A stretch of DNA of 64,000 nucleotides, taken from contig CM072339.1 of the NCBI GenBank assembly GCA_036874045.1, forward strand, positions 11,291,501 through 11,355,500. The letters run 5' to 3'. Made by a program: the position numbers and the translations under genes. Below the pieces are notes generated by a model, which searched no databases, was not told the DNA's origin, and saw only the letters and a program-made list of their open reading frames with translations. Origin of the DNA: Cymodocea nodosa (lineage: Eukaryota > Streptophyta > Magnoliopsida > Alismatales > Cymodoceaceae). Positions 35,561 through 46,964 of this stretch are shown one piece after another (within the stretch, counting starts at the first letter, position 1; the number at the start of each line of letters is the position of its first letter).

Positions 35561-36666
35561 CTCTATGTTCTCTTTTAAAGAAATGTTAGCTACACCCTAA
35601 AGAATTTTGTTAAAGTTCAATTCAGAAAATTTTTCAGTACTCCTCTGCAATGAAAATTCCTAGGCAGGTGTTCTTACTAATCGTTTAGTGCTTAGAGAAT
35701 GAGTCCATGTGCTCATAAATAAATAGTAGAAGATTAATTACATACCACTCTGAAGCTTTCCATTCTATAAATATTTGTTGTTGGATGAAGTTGAATCAGC
35801 TGCTTCTCCTTCTAGTTCCTCCAAAGCATTCTCCTTTCTTTTAAAAGTATTGGTAACTCGTAAATAACATTCTATTTTATATATATACTGCGCATCCATA
35901 AAGAGAATAAATCTCGTTGCAAGAACGTGGCTTGCAACATGCATCGTGGTTCCTGTTTATATGGGTACGTGTACCACTACTAATCTCAAATTTTGGTAAC
36001 CGCTAAACCGACGAAGTTTCGTTCTTGGTTAAAAGAATAACCGTTCTGCTTAATCCACGAACTAACTTCATTGAGTTACAGAAAACTCAACAGAATACAG
36101 TCAGTTACTATTGCTAACTCCACGGACTAACTTCGTTGAGTTACAGATAACTCAACGAAGTAACTTTATATTATATTACTAACCTCGTGGAGTTACGGTT
36201 AACTCAAGGAACTTACTTTATTGAGTTAACACTTAGTAACATCTAAGTTTTACTCTCGTAAGTTCCTCTCTATTCTTCTTCTTCTTTTTTTTCATTCTAC
36301 TAACTGTAATAAAGTTAAATCTATGTCATTAATGCATCATTCTAATTAAAATACGTTTAAATCTGAGCATTATATAAAGATTTAACTTGCAGGTCATTTG
36401 ATGTTATGCAGAATTTATATTTTACCTTATAACATGTAGAAATTTTTAAGTAGATATCCTGTCATTTAACAAATTGTAAATCTATTACATATTCATTCAT
36501 AAAGTTTCACAATAACATAATATTCAATAAATTTCATTCATTTCACATCCAAAACACGTATGAAAATTGCATCTGAAAAATGTACATTCATTAATATGAA
36601 TCAATTACATTAAAAGTACATCATACAATTTTATACAATTTTACACAAGTAGATGAACAATACAAT
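35561..36666 (-). promoter_or_regulatory. ORF3-gag spacer with dyads and TATA-like box (copy D)
   Basis: Noncoding. Dyad TCGTTGAGTTA, 4 bp, TAACTCAACGA at 36133-36158, with further half-sites at 36055-36245. TATA-like TATATATATAAAA lies at about 35875-35887 (minus strand), 315 bp before the gag ATG. The layout is the same in copy B at 57116-58261. Confidence 0.55.
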
Positions 36667-38808
36667 TTAATCTCTATGCCTAAGTTCATCTACTTCCTTC
36701 TAGAGTTTTTCTAATTGAAGCTCTAATTGATTAATCCTCTTTACTACTCTTGTAATTCCTCTAGAAGGTACAGCTAGTTCTGTAGCTACAAAATTTCTAT
36801 ATTCTTTCACTGAAATGGTTCTTGATCTGATCCTTTTTGATGTCCATTTAGTGAAATCGATACAGTCCACCATCAGCAGTGGAATCAAATCTCCATAAAA
36901 TAATTTCTTCTTCACTATTTTCAGTTTGGAGATAAAAACTGCAAATCAATTTATTTGGATCTTATTTACAACTGCATATGTGACCTATTTGACAAATTGA
37001 CTTAATTCTATGTCATGGCTCTGTCATTGATAAACATTCTTAATCAGAATGTTAGCTACCATGTGTGCTTTACCATTTAAATGCTTCAATCTGTTTAATA
37101 ATGGCACATTAGGATTGATAGCTAAACAATCCTTAATTTGCTGTTCAGTCCATTCAACTATAGTTGTATCTTCCAAAATTTTTGTTCCTTCATTCTTTAA
37201 ACCAAAAATGTTGTGGAGAAGCTCTGGTGTTATCTGTACATCAGCTTCCTCCATGTTTGAAATTAATCCTCCTTCTCTTTCTCTCAAATTTGCATAGAAA
37301 TAGGGTACTAAATTCACATATACTGCATGCCCTCTTTCTTGAGATATAAATTGCAGTAGACCTTGGAATTCAAATAATTCTTTGATTTCTTGCATTCCAT
37401 CCCAATTTACTGGTCTACTGTAAATAATGTCGTAACCCCTTATTTCTTGATATTTGGTATAAGTTTCCTAACTACAAAAATGTACTTCATTCAAAATTGT
37501 TGTTTCAATCAGGTTAGGAAGGTGACTTTGTTGCTCTAGAGGGGTTTGCTCTTCCTCTTCCTCTTCTATAGGCTGCATTTGAATATTTTCTACAGATTCC
37601 TGAATTTCTATTTCTGTTTGTGGTGGTGAGCCAGTAGAACTCTCCACTCTGTCTTGAATTCTCTCCATAAATTGCTGAAGAGTTTCTTGTTCTTCAGTGG
37701 AATCTATGAAATTATTTTTGTCCAAATGGCTTATTTCAGCCTCTTCATTTTCTGCTCTTTCTTTTTCCTCCTGACTACCAATCTGTTCTGTTACTATTCT
37801 TTCTAATTCTGTAACAGATTGGGATGGAGTCATGGGCAATTCAGTTTCTGCCCTAATTTCTGTTTCTTCTTGTATAGGCTGTAGACTAATTTCAGCCTAA
37901 TTTTCTTCTTTTCTTTACTCCTCCTGCTCCTCCTTAGAATCGAATAGCAGGTTAATAAAAATCTTCTCCACAGGCCCTATAAAAATTGGTTCTTCCTCTT
38001 CATCTTTTGAAATTAAATCTACAAAAATAGGCTCTACAGTCCTTCGAGCCACAGGTACTAGCTCTTCTTATTTAACTTTTCCTATAGTTACTGGTCTCAA
38101 AGGACCAGCTTCATCTCCTTTTGCAGCATGTTTGGCAGCAGTTCTAGCAGTAGCTTTGTGATGTTGTTCCAATTTGATTTTATATTAGGCTTTCAACTTT
38201 TCTGTGGCCCTCTTTTTGTAAAGTGCATCAAACACTAGGTGTGCTTTGGCCACTACCAAATCTTCTAATTCTCCTTGGTTCTTCCCAACTTGAACCAATT
38301 CTGCAAATTCTCTTATCTCTTCTTCAATCGAAGGCCCCATCATTTCTATTCGTGCCAATGGCTTAAGTGGTGAAACTGAAGGTTCAGGTTGCTGCTCCTT
38401 AGGAACAGGTCTTTCAGTAGTCAACTCCTCTTGTCCTTCAATTGCCTCTTGTTGTTCCTACCGCCATATTTCCCAACTTCCTCGACCAACAATGCGTTTC
38501 TTAAACGACAATCTAGTTTTACGTTGAATTAGCTCTAGGGCTACTTCATTGTTTGGCCAGATTTTTCTTTCTTTGCTAACTGCAATTTCAGTTGCTACTC
38601 TGATCCATGTCTCCATTATATGGGGTATTTGTATACCACAATCTACTAATATTTTTCTTAATCTAAAAAGTTCAGATTCTACCTTCTGTAACTCTTTTTC
38701 TCTCGTTGTATTTCTGATCTTCTACCTTGTGTGCCATTCTTCAGATTCCTTCAGAAACTGTGCGGTATCCACTACCTCTTCCCAGAATTCAAGCGTCATC
38801 TTCCTCAT
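36667..38808 (-). pseudogene. Athila ORF3 (copy D)
   Basis: Starts MRKMTLEFWEE at 38808 and ends HRD-TAA at 36667. N-terminal part: a helical region with KVESELFRLRKIL and RPNNEVALELIQRK-like basic stretches. Middle: Glu/Gln/Pro-rich low complexity. C-terminal third: IIYSRPVNWDGM, IKELFEFQGLL, NLVPYFYANL, ITPELLHNIFGLKNEG, HLNGKAHMVANIL and KLFYGDLIPLLMV, ending in a coiled coil (INQLELQLEKL). This third is shared with C1 ORF3. Several TAG/TAA stops occur; frame breaks near 37020-36960 are possible. FYANL resembles the plant transposon-protein domain of Athila post-integrase ORFs. No clear signal peptide is seen. Confidence 0.8.
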
Positions 38809-39406
38809 CGTGGAGTTACACAACAACACGGAATCGCTCTGATTTCTACTGTTCTAGATTCTAAATGATTTGCTGGATAATTCCCCCAAAACACTAGGTT
38901 TTAGTTTAAATATGCCCTAAATTTAGGTGGGTAATCAGGTCATTTCCCGAACCAACTATTACTATTATATCCGAGGTCTTAGCTACAATACTCCGTTGAG
39001 TTATAGTTAACTCAACGGAATAAGCTCGTTGACTAACTCAAGACTCAACGGAGTAAACTCATTGAGTTAAGTGTAACTCAATGGACTCCCCGTACAAGCA
39101 AATATAATAATAAAAATATTACAGAGAATAGTTTTTCTATTTTTTTACCAATTTAACCGATACTATGTTTCGGTCAGACCTAAATATTTTTTATTCTTTA
39201 TTTATTTATTTATTTTTCTTTCGATTGAACCGATACTATGTTTCGGTAAAACCAACATTTTTTTTTTTTTTGAAAATTAATATACAATTTTTATGTTCCG
39301 GTCATACCAATGGATCTAGTCGGTTGAACCGCAACGGTTTTTATGTTTTATATATATTTTTAATGTTTTTTTTTATATATATATAAACATAAAAACTGAT
39401 TTCTCA
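38809..39406 (-). promoter_or_regulatory. Integrase-ORF3 spacer (copy D)
   Basis: Dyad CCGTTGAGTTA, 4 bp, TAACTCAACGG at 38993-39018, and further half-sites to 39090. Positions 39148-39340 hold repeated palindrome-like CGGTTGAACCG, CGGTCAGACC and TTTCGGT motifs separated by T-rich runs. No coding potential. Confidence 0.65.
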
Positions 39407-39939
39407 TTAAGTAAAGCTCAAGTAGTCCTCTACTCTAACTTCTTCTATAATTCCAAAGGAGTTTTTTGGTGCTTTTAGAATAGGTTTAAGTCTTTGTCCA
39501 TTTACTTTAAATATATTCTGATTTTTAGGATTTTTAATTTCAATAGCTCCATAAGGATAAACATTTCGAACTATGTAAGATCCTGCCCATCTAGATTTCA
39601 ATTTTCCTAGATGGTTATGGAGTCTAGTCATATAAAGATAGACTTCTTGTCCTATTTCAAAGCTTTTTGGAATAATTTTTCTATCATGCCAAAATTTAAT
39701 TTTTTCTTTTTCTCTTACGGTCTTCGAATAAGCTTCATTTCTAAATTCTTCTAATTCAATTAATTGCATTTTTCTATTTTCAGCAGCTTGATTTAAATTA
39801 GTGTTCAGAGTTTTTAATGCCCAATAAGCTTTATGTTCTATTTCAATAGGTAAATGACAACTTTTTCCATATACTAGCCTAAAAGGTGACATACCTAAGC
39901 TCATTTTATTAGTAGTTATATAAGCCCAAAGTGCATAAA
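39407..39939 (-). pseudogene. Athila integrase C-terminal remnant (copy D)
   Basis: Encodes YALWAY..., [76 protein letters not shown] and VEDYLSFT. The catalytic core is deleted. At about 39940 the frame runs directly into the start of the protease run-in (CTKKRE.EKFL), producing an artificial fused ORF. Confidence 0.88.
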
Positions 39940-41087
39940 AAAACCTTTCTAAGAACTTTTCGCTCTCTTTTCTTAGTACACCAATCCTTAAGAAATTTAG
40001 CACAAGGTGGCATTTTCTACAATAGATCTAACAAAGGAATGTTAACTTGTACTTTTTCAAAAATTTCTCTGATTTTTTCTTGTTTTTCAGGAATTGTTTG
40101 TTGTAATCTTTCAGGATAGGGTGCTAAAGATTTTGATTTCAAAGACTCTTTTTCTTTCAGTTGATTTGTTTGATCATTTTTAGCTTCATTCGCAGATTCA
40201 GATTGTTCTTCAGTGATTTCTAGATTTTTAGCTATTACATTTTCATTATCATTTTGATTTTTACTCTTATCCACCTTCATATCATTTTCATTTTGAGTTC
40301 TTGGTGGTATATCAGTTCCAGATCTTAATGTTACACGTACATCTTCCAGATTTTTGTTACTTTCATGATGTTTTTGTATATCATTTTCATGATTATGATC
40401 TTCAATTGTTTTTAGTTTTAAAGTGCATTCTTTAAATTCTCTTGCATTAGTATTTTCTGTTTGCTGTATATTTTGCAAATTATGTAGGTTTATAACATTA
40501 TAATTTTCATTGTCTTGTTGCATAACTTGTATTTTCATTGCATTTTTGTCTAATGCTTTTAATTTTGTTTCCAGATCATCTAATTTCATTGCATTCAATT
40601 TTTGATCAATTTTCTTTATGTTTTTTTCAGTTTCGTAAATTATATCCTGTTTAGGTTCTGAATATGCTTCCTTATAGTTTAATTGGTTGACTTTTTGTTG
40701 TTGACACATAAAGTATTCCAGTTTGTCTAGATTTTGCTCTATACTATGCTTCAGTCTATCATAGCTATCCCAAACTTCAATGTCTCTCATCATATTACAC
40801 ATTCTATACTAACCATCAATTGGGTAAACTATAGGATTCTCATACTCAGCTCTATTATATTGAGGATAATTCATTTGTTGTTCATGGGATCTAACCATCT
40901 ATAAATGTCTCAATTTCAAACAATTAGAAATGTCGTGTCCTTCAAAATTGCAGAATTCACATATGCTAATTACAGGTTTCAGAAATCTTTGAGCATAAGC
41001 ACATGCCATATTCTCAATTACAAAAGAAAACACACAACTCTGGCTATTAAAATGAAACAGCTCTAACAGTTGCTTATATCTATTCAA
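39940..41087 (-). pseudogene. Athila zinc-knuckle/linker ORF (copy D)
   Basis: Best-preserved copy of the PBS-proximal ORF. Intact knuckle CEFCNFEGHDISNC; stop TAG near 40900; then a 261-codon stretch with long Lys/Glu/Asn-rich probable coiled coil, VTLRSGTDIPPRTQ, and LAPYPERLQQTIPEKQEKI. It ends at KDWCTKKRE, where the internal deletion begins. ATG choice: the first ATG is 13 bp from the PBS, MACAYAQRF is the conserved one. Confidence 0.85.
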
Positions 41088-41099
41088 TTCAATTCAATT

Positions 41100-41116
41100 C
41101 CCCAGCAACGGCGCCA
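41100..41116 (-). other. Athila D primer-binding site (tRNA-Asp)
   Basis: Minus strand TGGCGCCGTTGCTGGGG, one mismatch to the complement of the plant tRNA-Asp 3' end. Confidence 0.92.
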
Positions 41117-41123
41117 TAAAACT

Positions 41124-42920
41124 TGTTTGGGTTTTCCCACCACTACACTAGAAAAACTTGGATTTGTTACTTCTGTTTTTACTTAGTTAATTTATCTTTA
41201 AGCCTATTCTTTCTTTTAGAAGTAAACAAACAACCTTTAATACAATTTAGATATTAATTCCAATTTGTACTTTAACTACAAGTGCATAGTGTCTATTGTA
41301 TCGGTGTGCAAGTACAGGTCGATCCCATAGGGAATTGCTGACGAACTTGAGAACTATTTGCTTGTTAAAAATCAAATTTATATATTCAATAAGCTCTCCG
41401 TTGAATTACAACTAACTCAACGGACTAAGTTCGTTGAGTTATGGATAACTCAATGGACTAACCTCGTGGACTTAAGTTAACTCCACGAGCCTATCTTTTC
41501 TTTTTAATACTGCTATTTACAGAGGAATTCAGACAACCATTGGGCGATTCCACAGATTGTAAATAACATCAATTAAGCTCTTTAATGTTAGTTAACATTG
41601 AATTTATCATAGAGCAATACTAACATTCAGATAATTCAAACAGTAACCATTAAAATCTTTAAGTGTTTTCAACGAACCAATTTCAGTAAACTGTAAAACT
41701 AAAAAAAACAAAAAAAAACAACCACAACACTGACAAAGATAACATTAATCACGATACAACATAAACAATACAACACTCAAATACAACATACAAGCATAGA
41801 TAAATTGTTTTTGGTATTTTTGTTTTAATATGAACATGGAAATGGGCGATAGGTGAAATGTAAAGTAATCTCACTTGATAGTAAATACTTCCGTCACTAC
41901 TTGCAACACGATTACACCACTGAAAATTAAACCACTTACAATTCTGTCTCCTCTCCCTATAGAATCGCGAGTCCAGAATTGCAAGATGATCTCCTCTTCA
42001 GCATTCAGGCATCAACCCGAAGCCAAGGCTAAAAGCTTTACGATCTCTTGAAATATGAGTTGGTGCTTGGTGAAAATGGCTTCCCTTCTCGCGACGCGAT
42101 CACTCCTCACAGTGGTTGTCAGGCACTATGTTTGGTTCGGAATCGACCCAACATCAGGCAAGTATCATCACAAACCTCCGATGGTTGGTGATTATGGTGT
42201 GGTGATGGTAATGATGATGGTTGGTGTGGTACTTCAGAGAATTGCGTCACCGATCCTCCTCTACACACACTATCCGTCCATCGATCACACCCTCTTCTTT
42301 TTTTCTTCTTTTCTTTTATATTTCTTTAGTAGTAACTGCTTCTGTTTGAATGGTCGGTTGGATTTCCTTCATTCATATCAACGGCGATGCTTTCTTCTCC
42401 CTACGCGATTGAATTCCTGCGTGATACGTGCAAACGTAGTTTTTCTCTTCCAACTGTCTGTTCCTGTAACCGCTACAGTGGCATATTAGAAAATATAAAG
42501 AAATAAGTTGCTAACATAACGCGTTACCTTAGTGTAATATTCATGTAACTCAACGCGTATAGTTATGCTAACTTAATGAGTTAAACATGTGCATCTCACA
42601 TGATATTCTAAAGCATTTAAATTCAACACGTGCATAAATTTAACTATCCGATGCTTAGGTGCATTTTGGATACTTATAAACTTAACTATCCGATGCTCAG
42701 ATGCATTTCGGATACTTAAGAATTTCACAGCCTGCAACTTACCGACAGTTCATAAATGTACTAAATTAACATTAATTCTCCCAAATTAAACAAATTCTTC
42801 GATTAAAGTATATAACAATGCAATTATAACATAATGACTTAATTCTTATATGATAAGCTAAATATTATGCAATTAACCATCATTTAACCGTTAATAAAAT
42901 GTAGTTTTTCATTATAAACA
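41124..42920 (-). repeat. Athila D 5' LTR
   Basis: 1797 bp, TGTTTATAATG at 42920 to CCCAAACA at 41124. Contains TCGTTGAGTTA (41431-41441), TAACTCCACGA (41478-41488) and the family-3 copia-like block 42509-42603 (AACGCGTTA, GTTAGCATAACTATACGCG on the minus strand). It lacks the family-1 copia block seen in A and B. Confidence 0.93.
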
Positions 42921-44663
42921 GCACCTAATTGGAGCCATCCATTTGAATTAATGTGTGATGCATCTGATTTTGCTGTAGGAGCAATGCTGGGAAAAAAGAT
43001 AGAAAAATCTCTTAGAGTGATTCATTATGCAAGCAAAACTTTAAATGATGCTCAAGTAAATTATACAACTACTAAAAAGGAACTGTTAGCTGTTGTGTTT
43101 GCTTTAGAAAAGTTTATTTGATTGGAGCTAAAGTGATAGTTTACATGGATCATTCAGCTTTAAAATACCTAATAGCAAAGAAAGAGACTAAAGCTAGATT
43201 GATCCGATGGATATTATTATTACAAGAATTTGATCTAGAAATTAAAGATAAAAAAAGTTGTGAGAATGTAGTAGTAGATCATTTATCAAGATTACAAATA
43301 GAAAAATTAAATAGTGAAATTAAGGATAATTTTCCTAATGAACAATTAATGACCATGAAAACAATGCCTTGGAATGCAAACATAGTTAATTACTTAGTTA
43401 TTGGTTTAACACCTAAGGATTAGAATAGACAGGATAAGAAATTGTTCTTTTCAAGAGTAAAATATTACTATTAGGAAGACCCATACTTATTTAAGAAATG
43501 TCTTGATTTGGTTTTATGGAGGTGTGTTCTAAAAACTGAATATCAGAGCATATTGTCGTTCTGCCATGACCAAGCATGTGGAGGGTATTTTGGTTTAGGG
43601 AAAACTACTGCCAAAATTTTGCAATGCGGATTTTATTGGCCAACACTATTCAAAGATTCTCATAAATATTGCTTCAGTTGTTTAAAATTTCAACAAATAG
43701 GAAGAATATCAAAGAGGAATATGATGCCTCTTAATCCTATTGTTGATGTTGAAATCTTTGATGTGTGGGGAATAGATTTTATGTGTCCATTTCCTATGTC
43801 TAATCAATTTAATTATATATTATTGGGGGTGGATTATGTATCTAAATGGATAGAAGTTATTCTTACAAAAACTAATGACAACAAAGTGGTAATACATTTT
43901 ATAAGAACAAATATAATTGCCAGATTTGGAATAAGCTATTATCAGTGATAGAGGAACTCATTTTTGTAATAGAAGTTTTGAAGCCTTAATGAAGAAATAT
44001 GGAGTAAATCACAAAATTGCAACATCATATCATCCGCAAACAAGTGGACAAGTAGAAAGTGCAAACAAACAAATTAAGTTAATCTTAGAAAAAGTAGTAA
44101 ATCCTACTAGAATAGATTGGGCTAATAGATTAATAGATGCACTTTGGGCTTATAGAACTGCTTATAAGACGAGCTTAGGTATGTCACCTTTTAGGCTAGT
44201 ATATGGAAAAAGTTGTCATTTACTAGTTGAAATTTAACATAAAGCTTATTGGGCATTAAAAACTCTAAACGCTAATTTAAATCAAGCTATTGAAAATAGG
44301 AAAATGCAATTGATTGAATTAGAAGAATTTAGGAATGAAGTTTATTTGAAAATTGTAAGAGAAAAAGAGAAAATGAAGTTCTGGCATGACAAGAAAATTA
44401 TTCCAAAAACCTTAGAAATAGGAGAAGTATATCTTTACATGACTAGACTCCATAACCATCTAGGAAAATTAAGATCTAGGTGGGCAGGACCTTACATAAT
44501 TCAAAATATTTATCCCTATGGAGCTATTGAAATTGAAAATCCTAAAAATCAGAATATATTTAAAGTAAATGGACAAAGACTTAAATCTATTTTGAAAATA
44601 CCAAAAAGTTCTTTTGGAATTATAGAAGAAGTAAGAGTAGAGGACTACTCGAGCTTTACTTAA
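42921..44663 (+). pseudogene. Athila B RNase H and integrase
   Basis: Continues RT across the D insertion: WSHPFELMCDASDFAVGAMLG with the RNase H Asp, [32 protein letters not shown]. Then integrase: CHDQACGGYFG...CGFYWPTLFKD..C..CLKFQ (HHCC), [51 protein letters not shown] and the C-terminal VYLYMTRLHNHLGKLRSRWAGPY, ending VEDYSSFT at 44663. DDE residues are recognisable. Breaks: missing bases near 43115, TAG at 43423 and 43472, frameshift near 43945, TAA near 44236. Confidence 0.88.
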
Positions 44664-45375
44664 TAAGAAATTTTCTAAGTATATATGTAAAAAAAAAACC
44701 TTATTTAAATATAGTCACGGTTCAACTGATTTATCAGTTTTACCGAAACATAAAGAATGAAAAAAATCATTGCGATTCAACCGACAGGATCCATTGGTCT
44801 AATCGAAACATTAAAAACATAAAAAATCTATATATTATATTAAGTAAAAATGTCGATTTTACCGAAGCATAGTATTAGTTCAATCGGTAAGAAAAAAAGA
44901 GAGTAATTAATTTCGGTTCAATCGAGGAATATAACGGTTTGACTAAAAATTCTAAAATGTTAAAAAAATTAAGAGTTGGTTAGACCAAAAATTCTTCGAT
45001 CTTGACCGAAGTAAAAATTATTATTTTAAGTATTTTTATTAGTTATAACTTTACGGGAAGTCCATTGAATTACGCTTAACTCGACGAACTTACTCTGTTG
45101 AGTCTAGGATAAGTTAGCAAATTTACGCCGTTGAGTTATAATTAACTCAACGGAGTACTGTAGTTAAGTCCACAGACTTAGTCCGTGGAGTTAACGGTAA
45201 CTCCATAGAGAGGTAAGTAAGAGAGTGAGAGTTTGCATGAGAAAATAACCTGATTACCCATTTAAACTTAGGGCTTATTTATATTAAAACTTAGAATTTG
45301 AGGGCATTATCTGTAGACTCATTTAGAACATAGAACAATAGAGATCAAAGTGATTCCGTTTTGTTTCGTTACTCC
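44664..45375 (+). promoter_or_regulatory. Integrase-ORF3 spacer (copy B)
   Basis: CGGTT/ACCG palindrome-like motifs at 44714-45013; dyad CCGTTGAGTTA (45128-45138), 4 bp, TAACTCAACGG (45143-45153) and further half-sites 45055-45215. No ORF. Confidence 0.65.
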
Positions 45376-46656
45376 ATGATGACAAAGATGACACTAGAAT
45401 TCTGGGAGGAAGCAGTTGACATGTCAGAATTTCTTAAAGAATCAGAAGAATGACATACGAGGCAGAAGATCAGAAATACAACACAAGAAAAAGAGCTACA
45501 AAAGGTAGAATCTGACTTTTTCTACTGGAGGAAAGTGTTAGTGGATTTAGGCATAAAAATACCTCAAATTATGGAAACGAGAATCAAAGTAGAAACGGAA
45601 GTTGCTGTAAATAGAGAGAGAAAAATCAGACCAAATAACGAAGTTGCCCTAGAATTGATCCAACGTAAGTCCTAACTATGGTTCAAAAGACGCATAGGTA
45701 GATGGGCTCAGTGGGCAATCTGGGAGCAACAAAGGAAAGGAACTAAAGAACATGCAACTGAAGTACAAGAGGAACCGATTACTGAAAGACCTGTCCCTAA
45801 GGAACAGCATCCTGAACCTTCAATTCCACCACCAAGGCCGTTAGAAAGAGCAGCATTTTTGGGGCCTTCCATTGAAGAAGAATTAAGAGAATTTGAAGAA
45901 CTAGTTAGAGTTGGGAAAAACCAAGGAGAACTAGAAGATTTGGCAATAGCTAAAGCACATCTAGTGTTTGATGCACTTTGCAAAAGGAGGGTTGTAGAAA
46001 AGTTGAAGGTCCAATACAAAATTAAAGTTGAACAGCATCAAGAAGCCACTACCATACCTACTACAAGAGGAGCTGAAGTTGGTCTTTTGAGACCAGTAAT
46101 TATAGAAAAAGTTAAATAGGAAGAGCTAGTTCCTGTGGCTCAAAGGCCTGTAGAGCCTATTTTTGTAGATTTAATCTTAGAAAAAGAAGAGGAAGACTAG
46201 GGACAATTAATTAGAAGAAGGAAAGGAAAAGAGATAGTGCTTGAACATCAAGAAGAGATTAAACCTAAGCTAGTAATATCAATAGGACCTATAGAGCCAA
46301 TTTTTGTAAACTTGCTATCCGAATTTGAGGAGAAGCAGGAGCAGCAACAACAAGAGCAAAGAGAAGAAGAAAAACAGGCTGAAACTAATCTACAACCTGT
46401 ACAAATAAAAGAAATAGAAATTAAGGCAGAAGCTGATTTGCCCATGATTCCATCTCAATCTACCACAAAATCAGAAAGAATAGTGACAATATAGATTGGT
46501 AGTCAGGAGGAAGAAGAAAGAATAGAAACTGAACAAGAAGCTGAACAAGTATACATTGAATAAGAAAGGAATGACTCGATAGATTCCACTGAAGAGGGAG
46601 AAACTCTTTAGCAAATTTTAGAGAGGATGCAAGAAAGAAGAGTGGAGAGTTCTATC
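45376..46656 (+). pseudogene. Athila ORF3 5' part (copy B)
   Basis: MMTKMTLEFWEEAV start, then KVESDFFYWRKVLVDLG, RPNNEVALELIQRK, ERPVPKEQHPEPS, GPSIEEELREFEELV, LEDLAIAKAHLVFDAL, and Glu/Gln-rich low complexity to the insertion point of the family-2 element in RVESS. Stops TAA/TAG occur near 45450, 45673, 46117 and 46198; the frame is otherwise kept. The gene resumes at 56124. Confidence 0.82.
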
Positions 46657-46964
46657 TGTTAGGACCCTAGTATTTTGATAATGCAAAACCTATGTGAGGA
46701 AACATATTGTATTTCACAGTTAAGTCAGTGCAACATTAGATCAGAAGGCAGATAGAACAAATTCCATGCAGATGAACAGATGGAGAAGTTTCCAGATAAT
46801 ACTGTCTTAAACTTACAGGAAAATCGGACAGTTATAGGTTTAAGTATCCGAAGAGCAAGTTTAAAGCAACAGCAATACTATCGGATAGTTAGAAGAATAA
46901 ATATCCGATTTTACAAAGCCTTCAAAGAGTTATTTTATTAGATTGTTAAGGGGATTGAATGATC
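46657..46964 (+). repeat. Truncated family-2 LTR start
   Basis: TGTTAGGACCCTAG..., homologous to 48073-48385 and 54824-55135. The similarity stops at GATC (46961-46964), which is also the first four bases of the antisense copia fragment on this strand. Confidence 0.9.

Larger units (their letters stand above)
29555..42920 (-). mobile_element. Athila-type element, copy D, nested, complete ends, 13.4 kb
   Basis: Minus-strand element with two LTRs, tRNA-Asp PBS, PPT and a perfect 5-bp TSD GCACC (29550-29554 and 42921-42925) inside the RT/RNase H boundary of copy B. Removing it restores APxWSHPFE in B. Protease, RT, RNase H and the integrase core are missing through an internal deletion of about 3 kb at about 39940, so D could only have moved with enzymes from another copy. 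ORF3, gag and F-box are kept. Confidence 0.95.

Noticed and set aside
42055..42489. 144-codon plus-strand ORF in the D 5' LTR
   Set aside because: It lies in an LTR on the antisense strand; the equivalent frames in the other LTRs (30512-30858, 23866-24054, 5940-6250) are broken differently and show no selection for protein.
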